Program-made: the position numbers and the translations under genes | Shown: one piece after another, positions 36,378 to 45,627 of the stretch | How the letters are laid out: each line of letters starts with the position of its first letter | Numbering within the stretch: the first letter of the stretch is position 1 | The notes under the pieces: model-generated | Told to the model about the DNA's origin: nothing | The model's database searches: none | What the model saw: the letters and a program-made list of their open reading frames with translations, nothing else | DNA from: Pseudomonas gozinkensis | GTDB lineage: Bacteria; Pseudomonadota; Gammaproteobacteria; Pseudomonadales; Pseudomonadaceae | Length of the DNA stretch: 64,000 nucleotides | Reading direction: 5' to 3' | NCBI RefSeq assembly: GCF_014863585.1 | Contig: NZ_CP062253.1 | Span: 1,576,501 to 1,640,500, forward strand

Positions 36378-37274
36378 CTACTTCTGCCCCAAATCCACCA
36401 CCTCCCAACTATCATCCGGATCAAACCGCTTCATCGCTTTCGCCACCTTCTCCCCATCCGGCCCGAGATCCTTCTGAAACACCTGGCCCTCATGGCTGAT
36501 CATGAAGCTCATCACCCCGGTGTCGTCATACTTCGCTGGCCACGCGATCAAGGCAAACCCGCGACTCATCTTGTCTCCAATCAGATAGCTGTAGGCGCCG
36601 CCGGGTGCAGACGGGCCTTGGGCGTCGAGGATGCGGAAGTGGTAGCCGTGCCAGTCTTCGTCGTTGATGGCCTGGCCGAAGGCGGGGCCGAGGGGGCTGA
36701 TCTGGTTGGTGTCGTCTTCTGGCCAATAGAGGCCGTCGTGTTTGCCGGGGGAGCTGAAGATTTTTTGTGCGTATTCGAGGGCGCCGTCGCCGTCGCGGTC
36801 TTCCGAGGCGTAGTCCATTTGGGCGTCGTGGTAGGCCAGCGCCGATTGCACCGCCGCCAGTTCGTTACGACCGATGCGGCGGGCGCGAATTTCGACCTGC
36901 GCGGCTTTCATGTCGAAGCGCCAACCGGTTTTGTCTTTGATGAGCGGGATGGGCAGCGTCCAGTGATCGGGCCCGACGGAGAGCACGGCCTTGCTGTCGC
37001 CGGTTTTTTCAAGGGTGTGCTGTTCGCGGTATTGCTGGAGGAAGGCATCGACATCGCTGCGCTGGACGCCTTCACGGGGAATGAAGCTGTGCCATTCCTC
37101 GCCCAGCAGTTCGGTCAGGCGTTTTTGATCGGCGTGTTGTGTACCGAGGGCTTCGACGAAGGCATCAGCGGCTTTTTCCGGGGTTGGAAACACTTGCTGG
37201 GCCGAGGCGAAGGTCGAAAACGCGAGGCCGGCCGCGAGGATCAGGCAGCTCCTGACCAGAGAATGGATGTTCAT
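36378..37274 (-). CDS. DUF2950 family secreted protein
   Basis: A 298-residue protein with a signal peptide to about residue 25 (STFASAQ). It matches the DUF2950 family (FPTPEKAADAFVEAL near the start; GKHDGLYWP and GYHFRILDAQG in the middle). No catalytic residues can be named. The start overlaps the stop of the DUF3300 gene (ATGA) and its GAGGAGG ribosome site lies inside that gene. The pair is a common unit in Proteobacteria, function unknown. Confidence 0.85.
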   Translation of the reverse strand: MNIHSLVRSCLILAAGLAFSTFASAQQVFPTPEKAADAFVEALGTQHADQKRLTELLGEEWHSFIPREGVQRSDVDAFLQQYREQHTLEKTGDSKAVLSVGPDHWTLPIPLIKDKTGWRFDMKAAQVEIRARRIGRNELAAVQSALAYHDAQMDYASEDRDGDGALEYAQKIFSSPGKHDGLYWPEDDTNQISPLGPAFGQAINDEDWHGYHFRILDAQGPSAPGGAYSYLIGDKMSRGFALIAWPAKYDDTGVMSFMISHEGQVFQKDLGPDGEKVAKAMKRFDPDDSWEVVDLGQK

Positions 37275-38671
37275 CGACGGCCACCTCCTCTCTGACGCAT
37301 GCCCCCGCCGGATGGCCGGCTGATCTGATGTCCGGCTGCGCGGGAGGTGTTGGGGCGTTGCGCGGAAATCTGGCTGGCCCGGCCGCGATCGGCCTGGACG
37401 CGGGTCTGTGACGGGGAGCGCGCGCCAGCGAACGCGTTGTTGCGCGCACTGCCCGCTGCGGGTCGGGCTTGGGACGCACGGTTGTCACGTTGATTGGCGC
37501 CCGGCTGGCGCGCCTCCCGCGTGTTGGCTTGAGCGCGGTCGGCGGCTCTGGGTCTGTCCGCGCCGCCTTGCATGCGATTGCCGACATTGGCAGATTGCGC
37601 TTCGCGCACTTGATTGCGGGCTTCCCGATTGCTGCTGGCGGGGCGTTCGATACCGGCCCTGTCCATCGAGCTACGGGCCCGCTCCCGAGCCTGCGCCCGC
37701 TGCGCGTTGTCTCCGCGATAGGCATCACGCTGAGCCGCGCCGTCCAGCTGCCGGCCATACTGCGCGCGGCTGCGGTTGTCACGATAGGGCACGCCATCGC
37801 GATGCACGGTGTTGTGCTGCCACTTGTTCTGGTTGTTGGTGATCCGGTTGTTGGCGTTGATGTTGTTGTAACGGTTCACATCGATGTCGATGTCGTTATG
37901 GCCCCAGTCGCAGTTACCCCACAACGACGCGACGACCGCCACGCCCGTGCCGAAAGCCAGTCCGGCCACCAGTGCCTGACCCGGATAGTAAGCGGGCGGC
38001 GGCGGGTAATACACCGGCGGTGAGGCCGGATAAGGCCAGGTGCCGTAAGTGGTGGTCGGGTTATAGGTCGGAACGTAGACGACCTGCGGATCGGCGGGCT
38101 GAATGATGATGGTCGTGTTGTCGGCCGGCTTGGTTGCCCCGGCAGAGATGGGCGGCGTTACGTTCTGCACGGTCACATTCTGATATTGATTGCTCTGCAG
38201 ATTGCCCGCCGCCTGGGCCTGACGCCGCAAACGCTGAACACCCGCCATGAGTTCGTCAGGCTGAGCCAGAAAGGCATCCCCCAGACGTTGTACCCAAACC
38301 GGATCCTGCCCCAGTGTCGCCAGGACCTGCGGGAACGCCACCAAGGCCTGCACGCTGGGATCCCACGTCTGGCTGGCCACTTGCTTGACCGCGTCATCGC
38401 CCTTGGCGTCCGGATGCGCCTTGGACCAGGCCGAGGCCTCGGCGACTTCTCCCGGATACGTGGCGGCCATCAGCACTTGAGCAAGCAGGGGATCGGGATA
38501 CAGGGCAATCGACGCGAGCATCTGGTCGAGCTGCTCCGTGGTAAACACGGCATCTTTGGCCGGAGCGGTGGCCGCCGCCGGGGCTGCAGGCGCATCGGCG
38601 GCCTGCAACAAGAGCGGTGCAGCGCTCAAGGCGAGCATGAGCGACGCGGCACGCAAGAGCGAACTGTGCAT
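37271..38671 (-). CDS. DUF3300 family secreted protein
   Basis: A 466-residue protein: signal peptide to about residue 24, an N-terminal DUF3300 domain (LDQMLASIALYPDPLLAQVLMAATYP, about 45-70), a Pro/Tyr-rich linker, then a long Arg/Asn/Gln/Ala-rich low-complexity tail (about 270-466). The start at 38671 has GAAGAGG upstream. Probably exported; the basic tail might bind DNA, peptidoglycan or another anionic polymer, which is a guess. Confidence 0.85.
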   Translation of the reverse strand: MHSSLLRAASLMLALSAAPLLLQAADAPAAPAAATAPAKDAVFTTEQLDQMLASIALYPDPLLAQVLMAATYPGEVAEASAWSKAHPDAKGDDAVKQVASQTWDPSVQALVAFPQVLATLGQDPVWVQRLGDAFLAQPDELMAGVQRLRRQAQAAGNLQSNQYQNVTVQNVTPPISAGATKPADNTTIIIQPADPQVVYVPTYNPTTTYGTWPYPASPPVYYPPPPAYYPGQALVAGLAFGTGVAVVASLWGNCDWGHNDIDIDVNRYNNINANNRITNNQNKWQHNTVHRDGVPYRDNRSRAQYGRQLDGAAQRDAYRGDNAQRAQARERARSSMDRAGIERPASSNREARNQVREAQSANVGNRMQGGADRPRAADRAQANTREARQPGANQRDNRASQARPAAGSARNNAFAGARSPSQTRVQADRGRASQISAQRPNTSRAAGHQISRPSGGGMRQRGGGRR

Positions 38672-38928
38672 GACCTCTTCCCCACATCCAGATGGCAGGT
38701 TTGCAACAAGCGAGGCATCAGCGGCTGACATCGAAAGCTGCGCCGTGATGGAGAATGGTTGGCGATTGGCGTTCCGTCAAAAGTTGTACAGGCTTTTTCG
38801 AAATAAGCACGTTGCCTGTGACTTACCGCGCGTTAGCTTGCGTTTTGCGATAAATGGCTAAACTTTCCGGTTCCAGGCCATGCAATGCCAACGAGCCTGG
38901 CTGTCGCTCCAACCCGAGAGGTCTGGTC

Positions 38929-39753
38929 ATGGCAAAGGGAAAGAAGAAAGACTCGCCCCGAGAAAAACCTGACGAACATACGAAGCTGTCCAACAAGGAC
39001 TACCTTGCCGAGCTGCGCCGCTTGCATATCGAACTGGTGAAAATGCAGGAGTGGGTGAAGGCCGAAGGCATCAAGATCTGCATCATCTTCGAAGGCCGCG
39101 ACGGTGCGGGCAAGGGCGGCACCATCAAGGCGATCACCGAACGGGTCAGCCCGCGGGTCTTTCGCGTCATCGCATTGCCGGCTCCGACCGATCGCGAGAA
39201 GAGCCAGATGTACCTGCAGCGATACTTGCCACATTTGCCTGCAGCCGGCGAAGTGGTGATTTTCGATCGCAGTTGGTACAACCGCGCCGGCGTCGAGCGG
39301 GTGATGGGATTTTGCACGGACAAACAGGTCGACAAGTTCCTCAAGAGCGTGCCGCTGGTGGAGCGAGCGGTAGTCGGTTCGGGGGTGATCCTGCTCAAGT
39401 ACTGGCTGAATGTCAGCCAGGAAGAACAGACCCGGCGCCTGGAGGCGCGCATTGTCGACGGTCGCAAGATCTGGAAGCTGTCGCCGATGGACCTCAAGTC
39501 TTACAGCCGCTGGTACGACTACTCCCGGGCACGGGACGAGATGATCGAAGCGACCGACACCGATTACGCACCGTGGCTGGTGGCTAACTCGAACGACAAG
39601 CGTCGGGCTCGGCTCAATATCATCTCCGACCTGCTCAGTCGCATCCCGTACAAAGAGGTGCCACGAGAAAAGGTGACCTTGCCCAAACGGCAGAAACCGG
39701 GTGGTTATAAAGAGTCGGATTATCCGTTCAGGCATATACCTGAGAGATTCTGA
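38929..39753 (+). CDS. ppk2: Polyphosphate kinase 2
   Basis: A 274-residue PPK2 family enzyme that transfers phosphate between polyphosphate and nucleoside (di)phosphates. The Walker A GRDGAGKGG (about 54-62), the Walker B-like EVVIFDRSWYNRAGVERVMGF and the lid arginines are present; a single domain suggests class I. The start at 38929 has GAGAGG upstream; an earlier in-frame start at 38854 is less likely. Stands alone. Confidence 0.93.
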   Translation: MAKGKKKDSPREKPDEHTKLSNKDYLAELRRLHIELVKMQEWVKAEGIKICIIFEGRDGAGKGGTIKAITERVSPRVFRVIALPAPTDREKSQMYLQRYLPHLPAAGEVVIFDRSWYNRAGVERVMGFCTDKQVDKFLKSVPLVERAVVGSGVILLKYWLNVSQEEQTRRLEARIVDGRKIWKLSPMDLKSYSRWYDYSRARDEMIEATDTDYAPWLVANSNDKRRARLNIISDLLSRIPYKEVPREKVTLPKRQKPGGYKESDYPFRHIPERF

Positions 39754-39790
39754 AGGAGGTAGGAGCTCACAGCCCCGTCTGCTCGGCAAT

Positions 39791-39828
39791 TAAAAGCCTC
39801 GTAGTTGAAAAACTACGAGGCTTTTACG
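39791..39828. terminator. Bidirectional terminator after ppk2
   Basis: AAAAGCCTCGTAGTT / AACTACGAGGCTTTT forms a 15-bp stem with a small loop, A-run and T-run. It separates ppk2 from the convergent membrane-protein gene. Confidence 0.85.
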
Positions 39829-39923
39829 TAAGCGATACAGGTCTGTGGAAAGTCTCTTTGGAAAAAGAGATGGGGTGGGGCCGAAAACTCGTTTGGTTTG
39901 GCTTGAAGCGATGTCTGATCGGG

Positions 39924-40718
39924 CTAACGCATGTCAATTTCACTGAACTTGAGCGTGAGGCTCTGATCATTCAAATCATTGAATACGAGCTTGATAGCAG
40001 GGGTTTTGCTCAGCTTGCTGTTGCTCTGCTGGAAAATCAGTGTGACTCGGGTAGGGACATTGCGGATTAATTGAAATCTTAGCCAAGAGCGATCTTCCAC
40101 TTGACCTACACGAATCGATTCAAACTTTAGCGGACCTCCTGATTCATCGAACAGGCGCGTGCTCTCATCAAAGCGGAAGCTGCGGTCCACATTCAAGTTC
40201 GTCAACTCGAAGGTGCACGTGGGCAACCTTCCGATATTTTCGCAACCTTCAAGCTCAAAACGAACATTGTCCAGGACTTCCATGCGCTTGCCGAGCAGGT
40301 TGCTACCTTCGTTCTCTACGATTTTCGCCTGTAGTTTTGCAAATTCGAATGAGGGTTTTGCGTACTCGGTTCCCAGGATGAAGAACCCGAATGACATGCC
40401 GGAAATGATAACGAACTGCAAGCAGCCTCGAAGCAGCGGTGTGTAGTTGCGAATTTGCCATCCGATGGAAACTGCACCCAAGAACATAAAGGTACTGACA
40501 AGCAATACCACGTTCTTCCAACTGATGAAGCTGAATCCGAATACGCTTGGATCTGGCACTACGTAGGTAATCAGTGCCCACATGGCACCTAACAGAACAC
40601 CGAGACCGGCCATGCCCCGCGTGATCAGAGATGTAAGCTTCTGGGTACGAGAGAGAGGAACCGGTAAATCCTGATGGGAGAGCAAAGTTACGAACTCCTT
40701 GTTTCGTAGCCTGATCAT
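39924..40718 (-). CDS. Hypothetical membrane protein
   Basis: A 264-residue protein I do not recognise. Three hydrophobic segments (about 33-52, 63-83 and 95-112) are followed by a C-terminal soluble domain that looks like all-beta. The DNA is AT-richer than the flanks, and the ATG at 40718 has no clear ribosome site, so the true start may lie downstream. Surrounded by short intergenic hairpins; possibly acquired. Confidence 0.6.
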   Translation of the reverse strand: MIRLRNKEFVTLLSHQDLPVPLSRTQKLTSLITRGMAGLGVLLGAMWALITYVVPDPSVFGFSFISWKNVVLLVSTFMFLGAVSIGWQIRNYTPLLRGCLQFVIISGMSFGFFILGTEYAKPSFEFAKLQAKIVENEGSNLLGKRMEVLDNVRFELEGCENIGRLPTCTFELTNLNVDRSFRFDESTRLFDESGGPLKFESIRVGQVEDRSWLRFQLIRNVPTRVTLIFQQSNSKLSKTPAIKLVFNDLNDQSLTLKFSEIDMR

Positions 40719-40891
40719 GTGTCCGTGATGGTGAATGTCGGGCCGATGGGAGAAGAATCCCTGATGTCAGGGAGTCATGGGTTGTGGCAGCTTGCCATTA
40801 TCCATCTGCGGTGATCTGGGTAAAGCCTGATCTTGACTGAATTGACTGTCATCTGGATCGACTGATTTCTTGACGGTCGGTCATCTCAAAT

Positions 40892-40925
40892 GAATGCTGC
40901 CTATGGGCACAGGCAGCATTCTTTT
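40892..40925. terminator. Hairpin terminator after the DUF1508 gene
   Basis: An 11-bp perfect stem (GAATGCTGCCT / AGGCAGCATTC) with an 8-nt loop and short T-runs on both sides lies 4 nt beyond the stop of the DUF1508 gene. Confidence 0.75.
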
Positions 40926-40928
40926 GCC

Positions 40929-41120
40929 TCAGATCTCCTTGACCGGCGTGTCCCCCTGCACACCCTTGATCAACTCGATCACATGCAGACAATCCGCCTT
41001 GTTCACATACGACTCGCCGCTGGCGACCGTCTCGTGGTTGCCTGCCCGCAGCCGCCAGCGCCATTGGCCCTTGCCGGTGCTCGGGGTGCCTTTGGATTGC
41101 CTGTAAATCTCGAAATACAT
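40929..41120 (-). CDS. DUF1508 (YegP-like) small protein
   Basis: A 63-residue protein with one DUF1508 unit: MYFEIYR at the start, WRWRLRAGNHETVASGESYVNK in the middle. E. coli YegP has two such units. GGAG lies about 10 nt upstream. Function unknown. Confidence 0.8.
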   Translation of the reverse strand: MYFEIYRQSKGTPSTGKGQWRWRLRAGNHETVASGESYVNKADCLHVIELIKGVQGDTPVKEI

Positions 41121-41346
41121 TCAGTTCGCTCCATGCGATTTATGTGCGACAGCCTGTGTGACGCCTCGACGCAAGCCTAGCGGAGCGCGGATTTTTGGCT
41201 ATCGGGGATTTGTTTCCAATCGTTCGTGAATGTTTCTGGAAGGCGCGGACCAGAGCGCATGGATCGGCCTGCGGATTGGCCGGAACGCCGTCGTTTCACC
41301 CTTGCATGACATTCCGGGCTGCTGCTTAATACGGTGCGGCTCATGG

Positions 41347-41365
41347 CGTCGAACAGCGTTCGACG
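41347..41365. promoter_or_regulatory. 8-bp inverted repeat upstream of the GT operon
   Basis: CGTCGAAC-AGC-GTTCGACG is a perfect palindrome with a 3-nt spacer, 32 nt before the chosen start. It could be an operator or a leader hairpin. Confidence 0.4.
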
Positions 41366-41396
41366 ACCGACAATCACTATAAAAAAGAGCAGTCCA

Positions 41397-42365
41397 TTGA
41401 CCCATCCGCACGGAACGCAAAACGCGGGCCCGGTGAAGTTGTCGCTGGTGATCCCTGTGTTCAACGAAGAGGATAGCCTTGAGGGCTTTCTCCTGCGCAT
41501 TCGACAGGTGTTCGAGGGTGATTCCCGGATCAGCCTCGAACTGGTGTTCGTCAACGACGGCAGCTCCGATACGACGCTGGAACGTCTCCTGAACTGCCAG
41601 GAAAGCGATGCGCGTATCCGTGTGGTGGATCTGAGTCGCAATTTCGGCAAGGAAGCGGCGCTGTCCGCCGGTTTGCAGATCGCCACGGGGCAGATCGTGG
41701 TGCCGATCGACGTTGACCTGCAGGATCCGCCCGAGGTCATTTTGCAGATGATCGAGTGCTGGCGCGAAGGCTTCGAGGTGGTGCTGGGCCATCGCCTCAG
41801 CCGGCGCAACGACACCTGGGCCAAGCAGACCTCCGCCAGCTGGTTCTATCGCCTGCACAACCGGATTGCCGAGCAGCCGTTGCCGGAAAATGTCGGCGAT
41901 TTTCGTTTGATGGATCGCTGTGTGGTCGATGCGTTGCTGACCTTGCCCGAGTCACGGCGCTTCATGAAGGGCCTGTTCGCCTGGGTCGGTTTTCGCACCA
42001 CGCAGGTCGAATACGAACGCCCGGAGCGGGCAGCGGGGCAGACCAAGTTCAATGGCTGGCGGCTATGGAATTTCGCACTGGAAGGCATCACCAGTTTCAG
42101 CACCGAGCCGCTGCGGATCTGGACATATCTGGGAGCGATGGTGTCGCTGGTGTCGTTCGCCTTTGCCATGTTCATCGTGGTGCGCACACTGTTGTACGGT
42201 GTTGATCTGCCGGGCTATGCGTCCTTGATGGTGGCAGTGACGTTTCTCGGTGGCCTGCAACTGATCGGCATTGGCGTACTCGGTGAATACCTGGGACGCA
42301 CCTACATTGAAGCCAAGCGCCGACCGGTCTTTCTGGTGCGCCGCGTTTACGATCCCAAGGACTGA
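41397..42365 (+). CDS. Family 2 glycosyltransferase, GtrB/ArnC-like
   Basis: A 322-residue polyprenyl-phosphate glycosyltransferase: GT-A domain with KLSLVIPVFNEE, VFVNDGSSD and the metal-binding DVDLQDPPE, then two C-terminal membrane helices (about 240-305). Such enzymes load a sugar onto undecaprenyl phosphate. I choose the TTG at 41397 (GAG 7 nt upstream); the ATG at 41343 has no ribosome site and overlaps an 8-bp inverted repeat. First of four tightly packed genes with a methyltransferase, GtrA and DUF6311. Confidence 0.85.
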   Translation: MTHPHGTQNAGPVKLSLVIPVFNEEDSLEGFLLRIRQVFEGDSRISLELVFVNDGSSDTTLERLLNCQESDARIRVVDLSRNFGKEAALSAGLQIATGQIVVPIDVDLQDPPEVILQMIECWREGFEVVLGHRLSRRNDTWAKQTSASWFYRLHNRIAEQPLPENVGDFRLMDRCVVDALLTLPESRRFMKGLFAWVGFRTTQVEYERPERAAGQTKFNGWRLWNFALEGITSFSTEPLRIWTYLGAMVSLVSFAFAMFIVVRTLLYGVDLPGYASLMVAVTFLGGLQLIGIGVLGEYLGRTYIEAKRRPVFLVRRVYDPKD

Positions 42366-42368
42366 CCG

Positions 42369-43079
42369 ATGGACCTCAAGGAAACCGACATTCTCGGCGA
42401 CAGCATCGGCGAGCATTGGTATTACTGCTCCAAAGCGGCCGCCACCCGGCGCTTGCTGGGTGAAGCGCCGATCAAGCGCATTCTCGATGTCGGTGCCGGT
42501 TCAGGATTCTTTTCCCATCATTTGTTGACCCATACCACCGCGCGCGAAGCGTGGTGTGTGGACATCAGTTACCCGGCCGACTCCAGCGCCACCACCGCCG
42601 GCAAACCGGTGCATTACCGCCGTTCCATCGACTCTGTGGACGCAGATCTGGTGTTGCTCATGGATGTGCTGGAGCACGTGGATGACGACCTCGGGTTACT
42701 CAAGTCTTACGTCGACAAAGTGCCGTCCGGCAGTCGCTTCCTGATGACCGTGCCGGCGTTCCGTTTCATGTGGAGCGGGCACGATGATTTCCTCGAACAC
42801 AAGCGCCGCTACACCCTGGGGCAGTTCGAAGCTCTGGCGAGTAACGCCGGATTGACGGTGGAGCGGAGCGCCTATTACTTCGGAGCGGTCTTCCCGATTG
42901 CGCTGGTGTCGCGCTTGATAACCGGTGGCGCTCGGGGGGCGGCACCGCGTTCACAGCTGAAAAAACACCATCCGCTGGTCAATACACTGCTGAAAACCCT
43001 GTGCAGTTTCGAGCTGCCCTTGATGGGCATGAATCGCCTCGCCGGTTTGAGCGTGTTCGTGCTGGCGCGCAAACCGTGA
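42369..43079 (+). CDS. Class I SAM-dependent methyltransferase
   Basis: A 236-residue methyltransferase: SAM motif ILDVGAGSGFFSH (about 37-49), acidic loop DLVLLMDVLEHV (about 92-103). Its place between a lipid-linked sugar transferase and a GtrA flippase suggests a sugar or lipid-carrier substrate; this is inference from context. It starts 3 nt after the GT2 gene and overlaps gtrA by 4 nt (GTGA). Confidence 0.83.
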   Translation: MDLKETDILGDSIGEHWYYCSKAAATRRLLGEAPIKRILDVGAGSGFFSHHLLTHTTAREAWCVDISYPADSSATTAGKPVHYRRSIDSVDADLVLLMDVLEHVDDDLGLLKSYVDKVPSGSRFLMTVPAFRFMWSGHDDFLEHKRRYTLGQFEALASNAGLTVERSAYYFGAVFPIALVSRLITGGARGAAPRSQLKKHHPLVNTLLKTLCSFELPLMGMNRLAGLSVFVLARKP

Positions 43080-43462
43080 CGGCTGCCGAAAAATCCCCGT
43101 TGATCCAGCGCGGTCTGCGTTTCGCCGTGACCGGTCTGTTCGTCACGGCGCTGCATGCGCTGGTGGCGGTGCTGTTCATCAACTTTGTCAGCCCCTTGCC
43201 TCCCTTGGCCAACGGCGTGGCGTTTGTCGTGGCGACAGTGGTGTCCTACGTGGTCAACACCACTTGGAGTTTTTCGGCCCGACTGCACGGTAAAACCTTG
43301 CTGCGTTTCATGCTGGTTTCGGCGGGCGGCTTTCTGTTGGCGATGTTTGTGGCCTGGGCGGTACAGATGGCCGGGTTGCACTATCTCGCCGGAATCGGTG
43401 CCGTGGCGCTGACGATTCCGGCATTCACCTTCGTACTGCACAACTTCTGGACATATCGATGA
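43076..43462 (+). CDS. GtrA-family flippase-like membrane protein
   Basis: A 128-residue protein with four predicted helices, the GtrA layout (RFAVTGLFVTALHALVA; VVSYVVNTTWSF; HNFWTYR at the end). GtrA proteins are thought to flip undecaprenyl-phosphate-linked sugar across the inner membrane. GTG start overlapping the methyltransferase stop; overlaps the next gene by 4 nt (ATGA). Confidence 0.85.
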   Translation: MTAAEKSPLIQRGLRFAVTGLFVTALHALVAVLFINFVSPLPPLANGVAFVVATVVSYVVNTTWSFSARLHGKTLLRFMLVSAGGFLLAMFVAWAVQMAGLHYLAGIGAVALTIPAFTFVLHNFWTYR

Positions 43463-45555
43463 AGGATTCACGGGAGCACCCGGCACTTTCCCTGTTGCCG
43501 CTGTTATTGGGTGTTCTGGTGTTTTTTCTGGTGGTCGGACCGCAAGCGCTGAACCCGCAAAACATCGCCTGGCTGGAGCAGGGCGATCCGGCCACGCATT
43601 ATCTGGGCTGGGCGTTTTTCCGGCATGGGCCCTGGACATTTCCGCTGGGGCTTAATCCGCCCTACGGGCTGGAACTGGGCAGCTCGATCATTTTTTCCGA
43701 CTCCAATCCGTTGCTGGCACTGTTGTTCAAACCGTTCAGTGGCTGGTTGCCGGACACCTTCCAGTATTTCGGTTTGTGGCTGCTGGCGTGTTGCGTCTTG
43801 CAGGCCTGGTTTGGCTGGAAACTGCTCGGGCTGATGACGCCGCATCCCGTTCTCCGTTTGCTGGGTACAGGGCTGCTGGTGTTCTCGCCAGCGATGTTTT
43901 TTCGCATGGTGGGGCACCTTTCCCTGGCGGGGCATTTCCTCCTCCTGGCTGCGCTTTACCTTGCGCTGTTGCCGAAACTGAGGCGGCGCCACCTGGCCTG
44001 GGGAGTACTGCTCGCGGTGACGGCATGGGTGCATGCCTACTTGCTGGCAATGGTTGCCCTGATCTGGGTGGCGGATTTGCTGGGCAAGACGTTCAGTCGG
44101 TCGTTGACCCGACGTCAGGGGCTGATCGAGGCTGGCGTGCTGTTCGCACTGGTGAGCGGGTGTTGCTGGCAGGCCGGTTACTTCAGCATTGCCGATGGCG
44201 CGGCCTCCGGTGGTTTTGGCTTGTACCGGATGAATCTGTTGTCCCCCGTCGATCCCGCAGGCTGGTCTTTGATGTTGCCCGGTCTGCCGAAAGAAGAGGG
44301 GGATTACGAAGGTTTCAACTATTTCGGTCTGGGTGTTCTGTTGCTGGTGCCAGCGGCTTTTTTTGCCTGGCTGCGAAACCGGCAACCCTTGAAGGATGAA
44401 GTGCGTGCTCGTCCATGGCTGTTGATGGCCATGCTCGGTTCATGGCTGTTCGCGCTGTCAAACCGGATAGGCATAGGCACGTTGACGTTCGAGTATCCGC
44501 TGCCGGATGGCGTCATTGCCCTGGCCAGCATTTTTCGCGCCTCGGGGCGGATGTTCTGGCCGGTGTTGTATGCCTGCATCCTGACCATCATTTTTCTGCT
44601 GGTACGCGGTTACCGGCCACGCATCGCCGTCGGTCTGCTGGCCGTCGCGCTGTTGATCCAGGTGGCCGACACCCGCGGCGGCTGGATGGCCATCAGACAG
44701 GGAAAAATGCTGGCGCCTTCATCGTCCTGGAGCAGTCCGCTGACGGATCCCTTCTGGGCCGGTGCTGCTGCGCGTTACGCCAATGTGCGCAGCCTGATGC
44801 CGCAGAATCAGAGCGATCGCTGGCAGATGATCGCCGGTTTCGCAGCGACCCACGGGATGAAAACCGATGCGGTGTATCTGGGACGCATGAGCACTTCGGC
44901 GCTGGCGCTGGCACAACAGCATGCACGGCGGATGCTCGACTCGGGGCAGTACGACGCGGACTCGTTGTACGTTCTGGATGACGAGGCTCTGGCGGACGCA
45001 GCGAAAACCGTCAACAGTGAAACCGATCTACTGACACGCGTGGACGGAGTGGCGGTGCTGGCGCCCGGCTGGAAGCGTTGCGCAGAGTGCCTGCAGGTGC
45101 CTGATGAAGGGCGGCAGATATTGCTCACGCCGCTCACTCGTCCAGGGCAAACGCTGACCTTCAATTATCGCAATCGACAACTGGCCAGCGGCTGGTCGCA
45201 GCCGGAAAGCTGGGGGACGTGGACAGAAGGGCGCCAGGCGAAAATCCAATTGCGGTTGCCGCCGTCGGCGCATTTGATCGTGATCGACGCATTGGCTTTC
45301 ATATCGCCCGGGCACCCCGGCCAGCGGGTGATCGTCAGCCTGAATGGCCAGCAGGTACTGGATACCCGTTTGACACAGTTTCAAGGCAATCGGCTGGAAA
45401 TTCCGATCAGCGCCCAGCTCAGTAAGCGCCTCGGGAACGATGACCGGCTCGACATCGAATTGCAGCTGCCGGATGCCGTCAGCCCTCGGCAGCTGGGTAT
45501 CAACGATGATTCGCGGATCATGGGCCTTGGGCTGAAGTCCTTGATGGTGCAATGA
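43459..45555 (+). CDS. DUF6311 family polytopic membrane protein
   Basis: A 698-residue protein with about ten helices in residues 10-420 and a C-terminal soluble beta-rich domain (about 530-698) likely in the periplasm. Early residues WLEQGDPATHYLGWAFFR (about 38-55) place acidic residues in the first periplasmic loop, as in GT-C glycosyltransferases. It would be the step that uses the flipped lipid-linked sugar. Last gene of the operon; the acceptor is unknown. Confidence 0.75.
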   Translation: MKDSREHPALSLLPLLLGVLVFFLVVGPQALNPQNIAWLEQGDPATHYLGWAFFRHGPWTFPLGLNPPYGLELGSSIIFSDSNPLLALLFKPFSGWLPDTFQYFGLWLLACCVLQAWFGWKLLGLMTPHPVLRLLGTGLLVFSPAMFFRMVGHLSLAGHFLLLAALYLALLPKLRRRHLAWGVLLAVTAWVHAYLLAMVALIWVADLLGKTFSRSLTRRQGLIEAGVLFALVSGCCWQAGYFSIADGAASGGFGLYRMNLLSPVDPAGWSLMLPGLPKEEGDYEGFNYFGLGVLLLVPAAFFAWLRNRQPLKDEVRARPWLLMAMLGSWLFALSNRIGIGTLTFEYPLPDGVIALASIFRASGRMFWPVLYACILTIIFLLVRGYRPRIAVGLLAVALLIQVADTRGGWMAIRQGKMLAPSSSWSSPLTDPFWAGAAARYANVRSLMPQNQSDRWQMIAGFAATHGMKTDAVYLGRMSTSALALAQQHARRMLDSGQYDADSLYVLDDEALADAAKTVNSETDLLTRVDGVAVLAPGWKRCAECLQVPDEGRQILLTPLTRPGQTLTFNYRNRQLASGWSQPESWGTWTEGRQAKIQLRLPPSAHLIVIDALAFISPGHPGQRVIVSLNGQQVLDTRLTQFQGNRLEIPISAQLSKRLGNDDRLDIELQLPDAVSPRQLGINDDSRIMGLGLKSLMVQ

Positions 45556-45627
45556 CGCACCGTTTCGATGGACGCCGCCCCCACGGCCTTTCTACACTGC
45601 CGCAATCTGGGGATCGGGGGGCAATGG

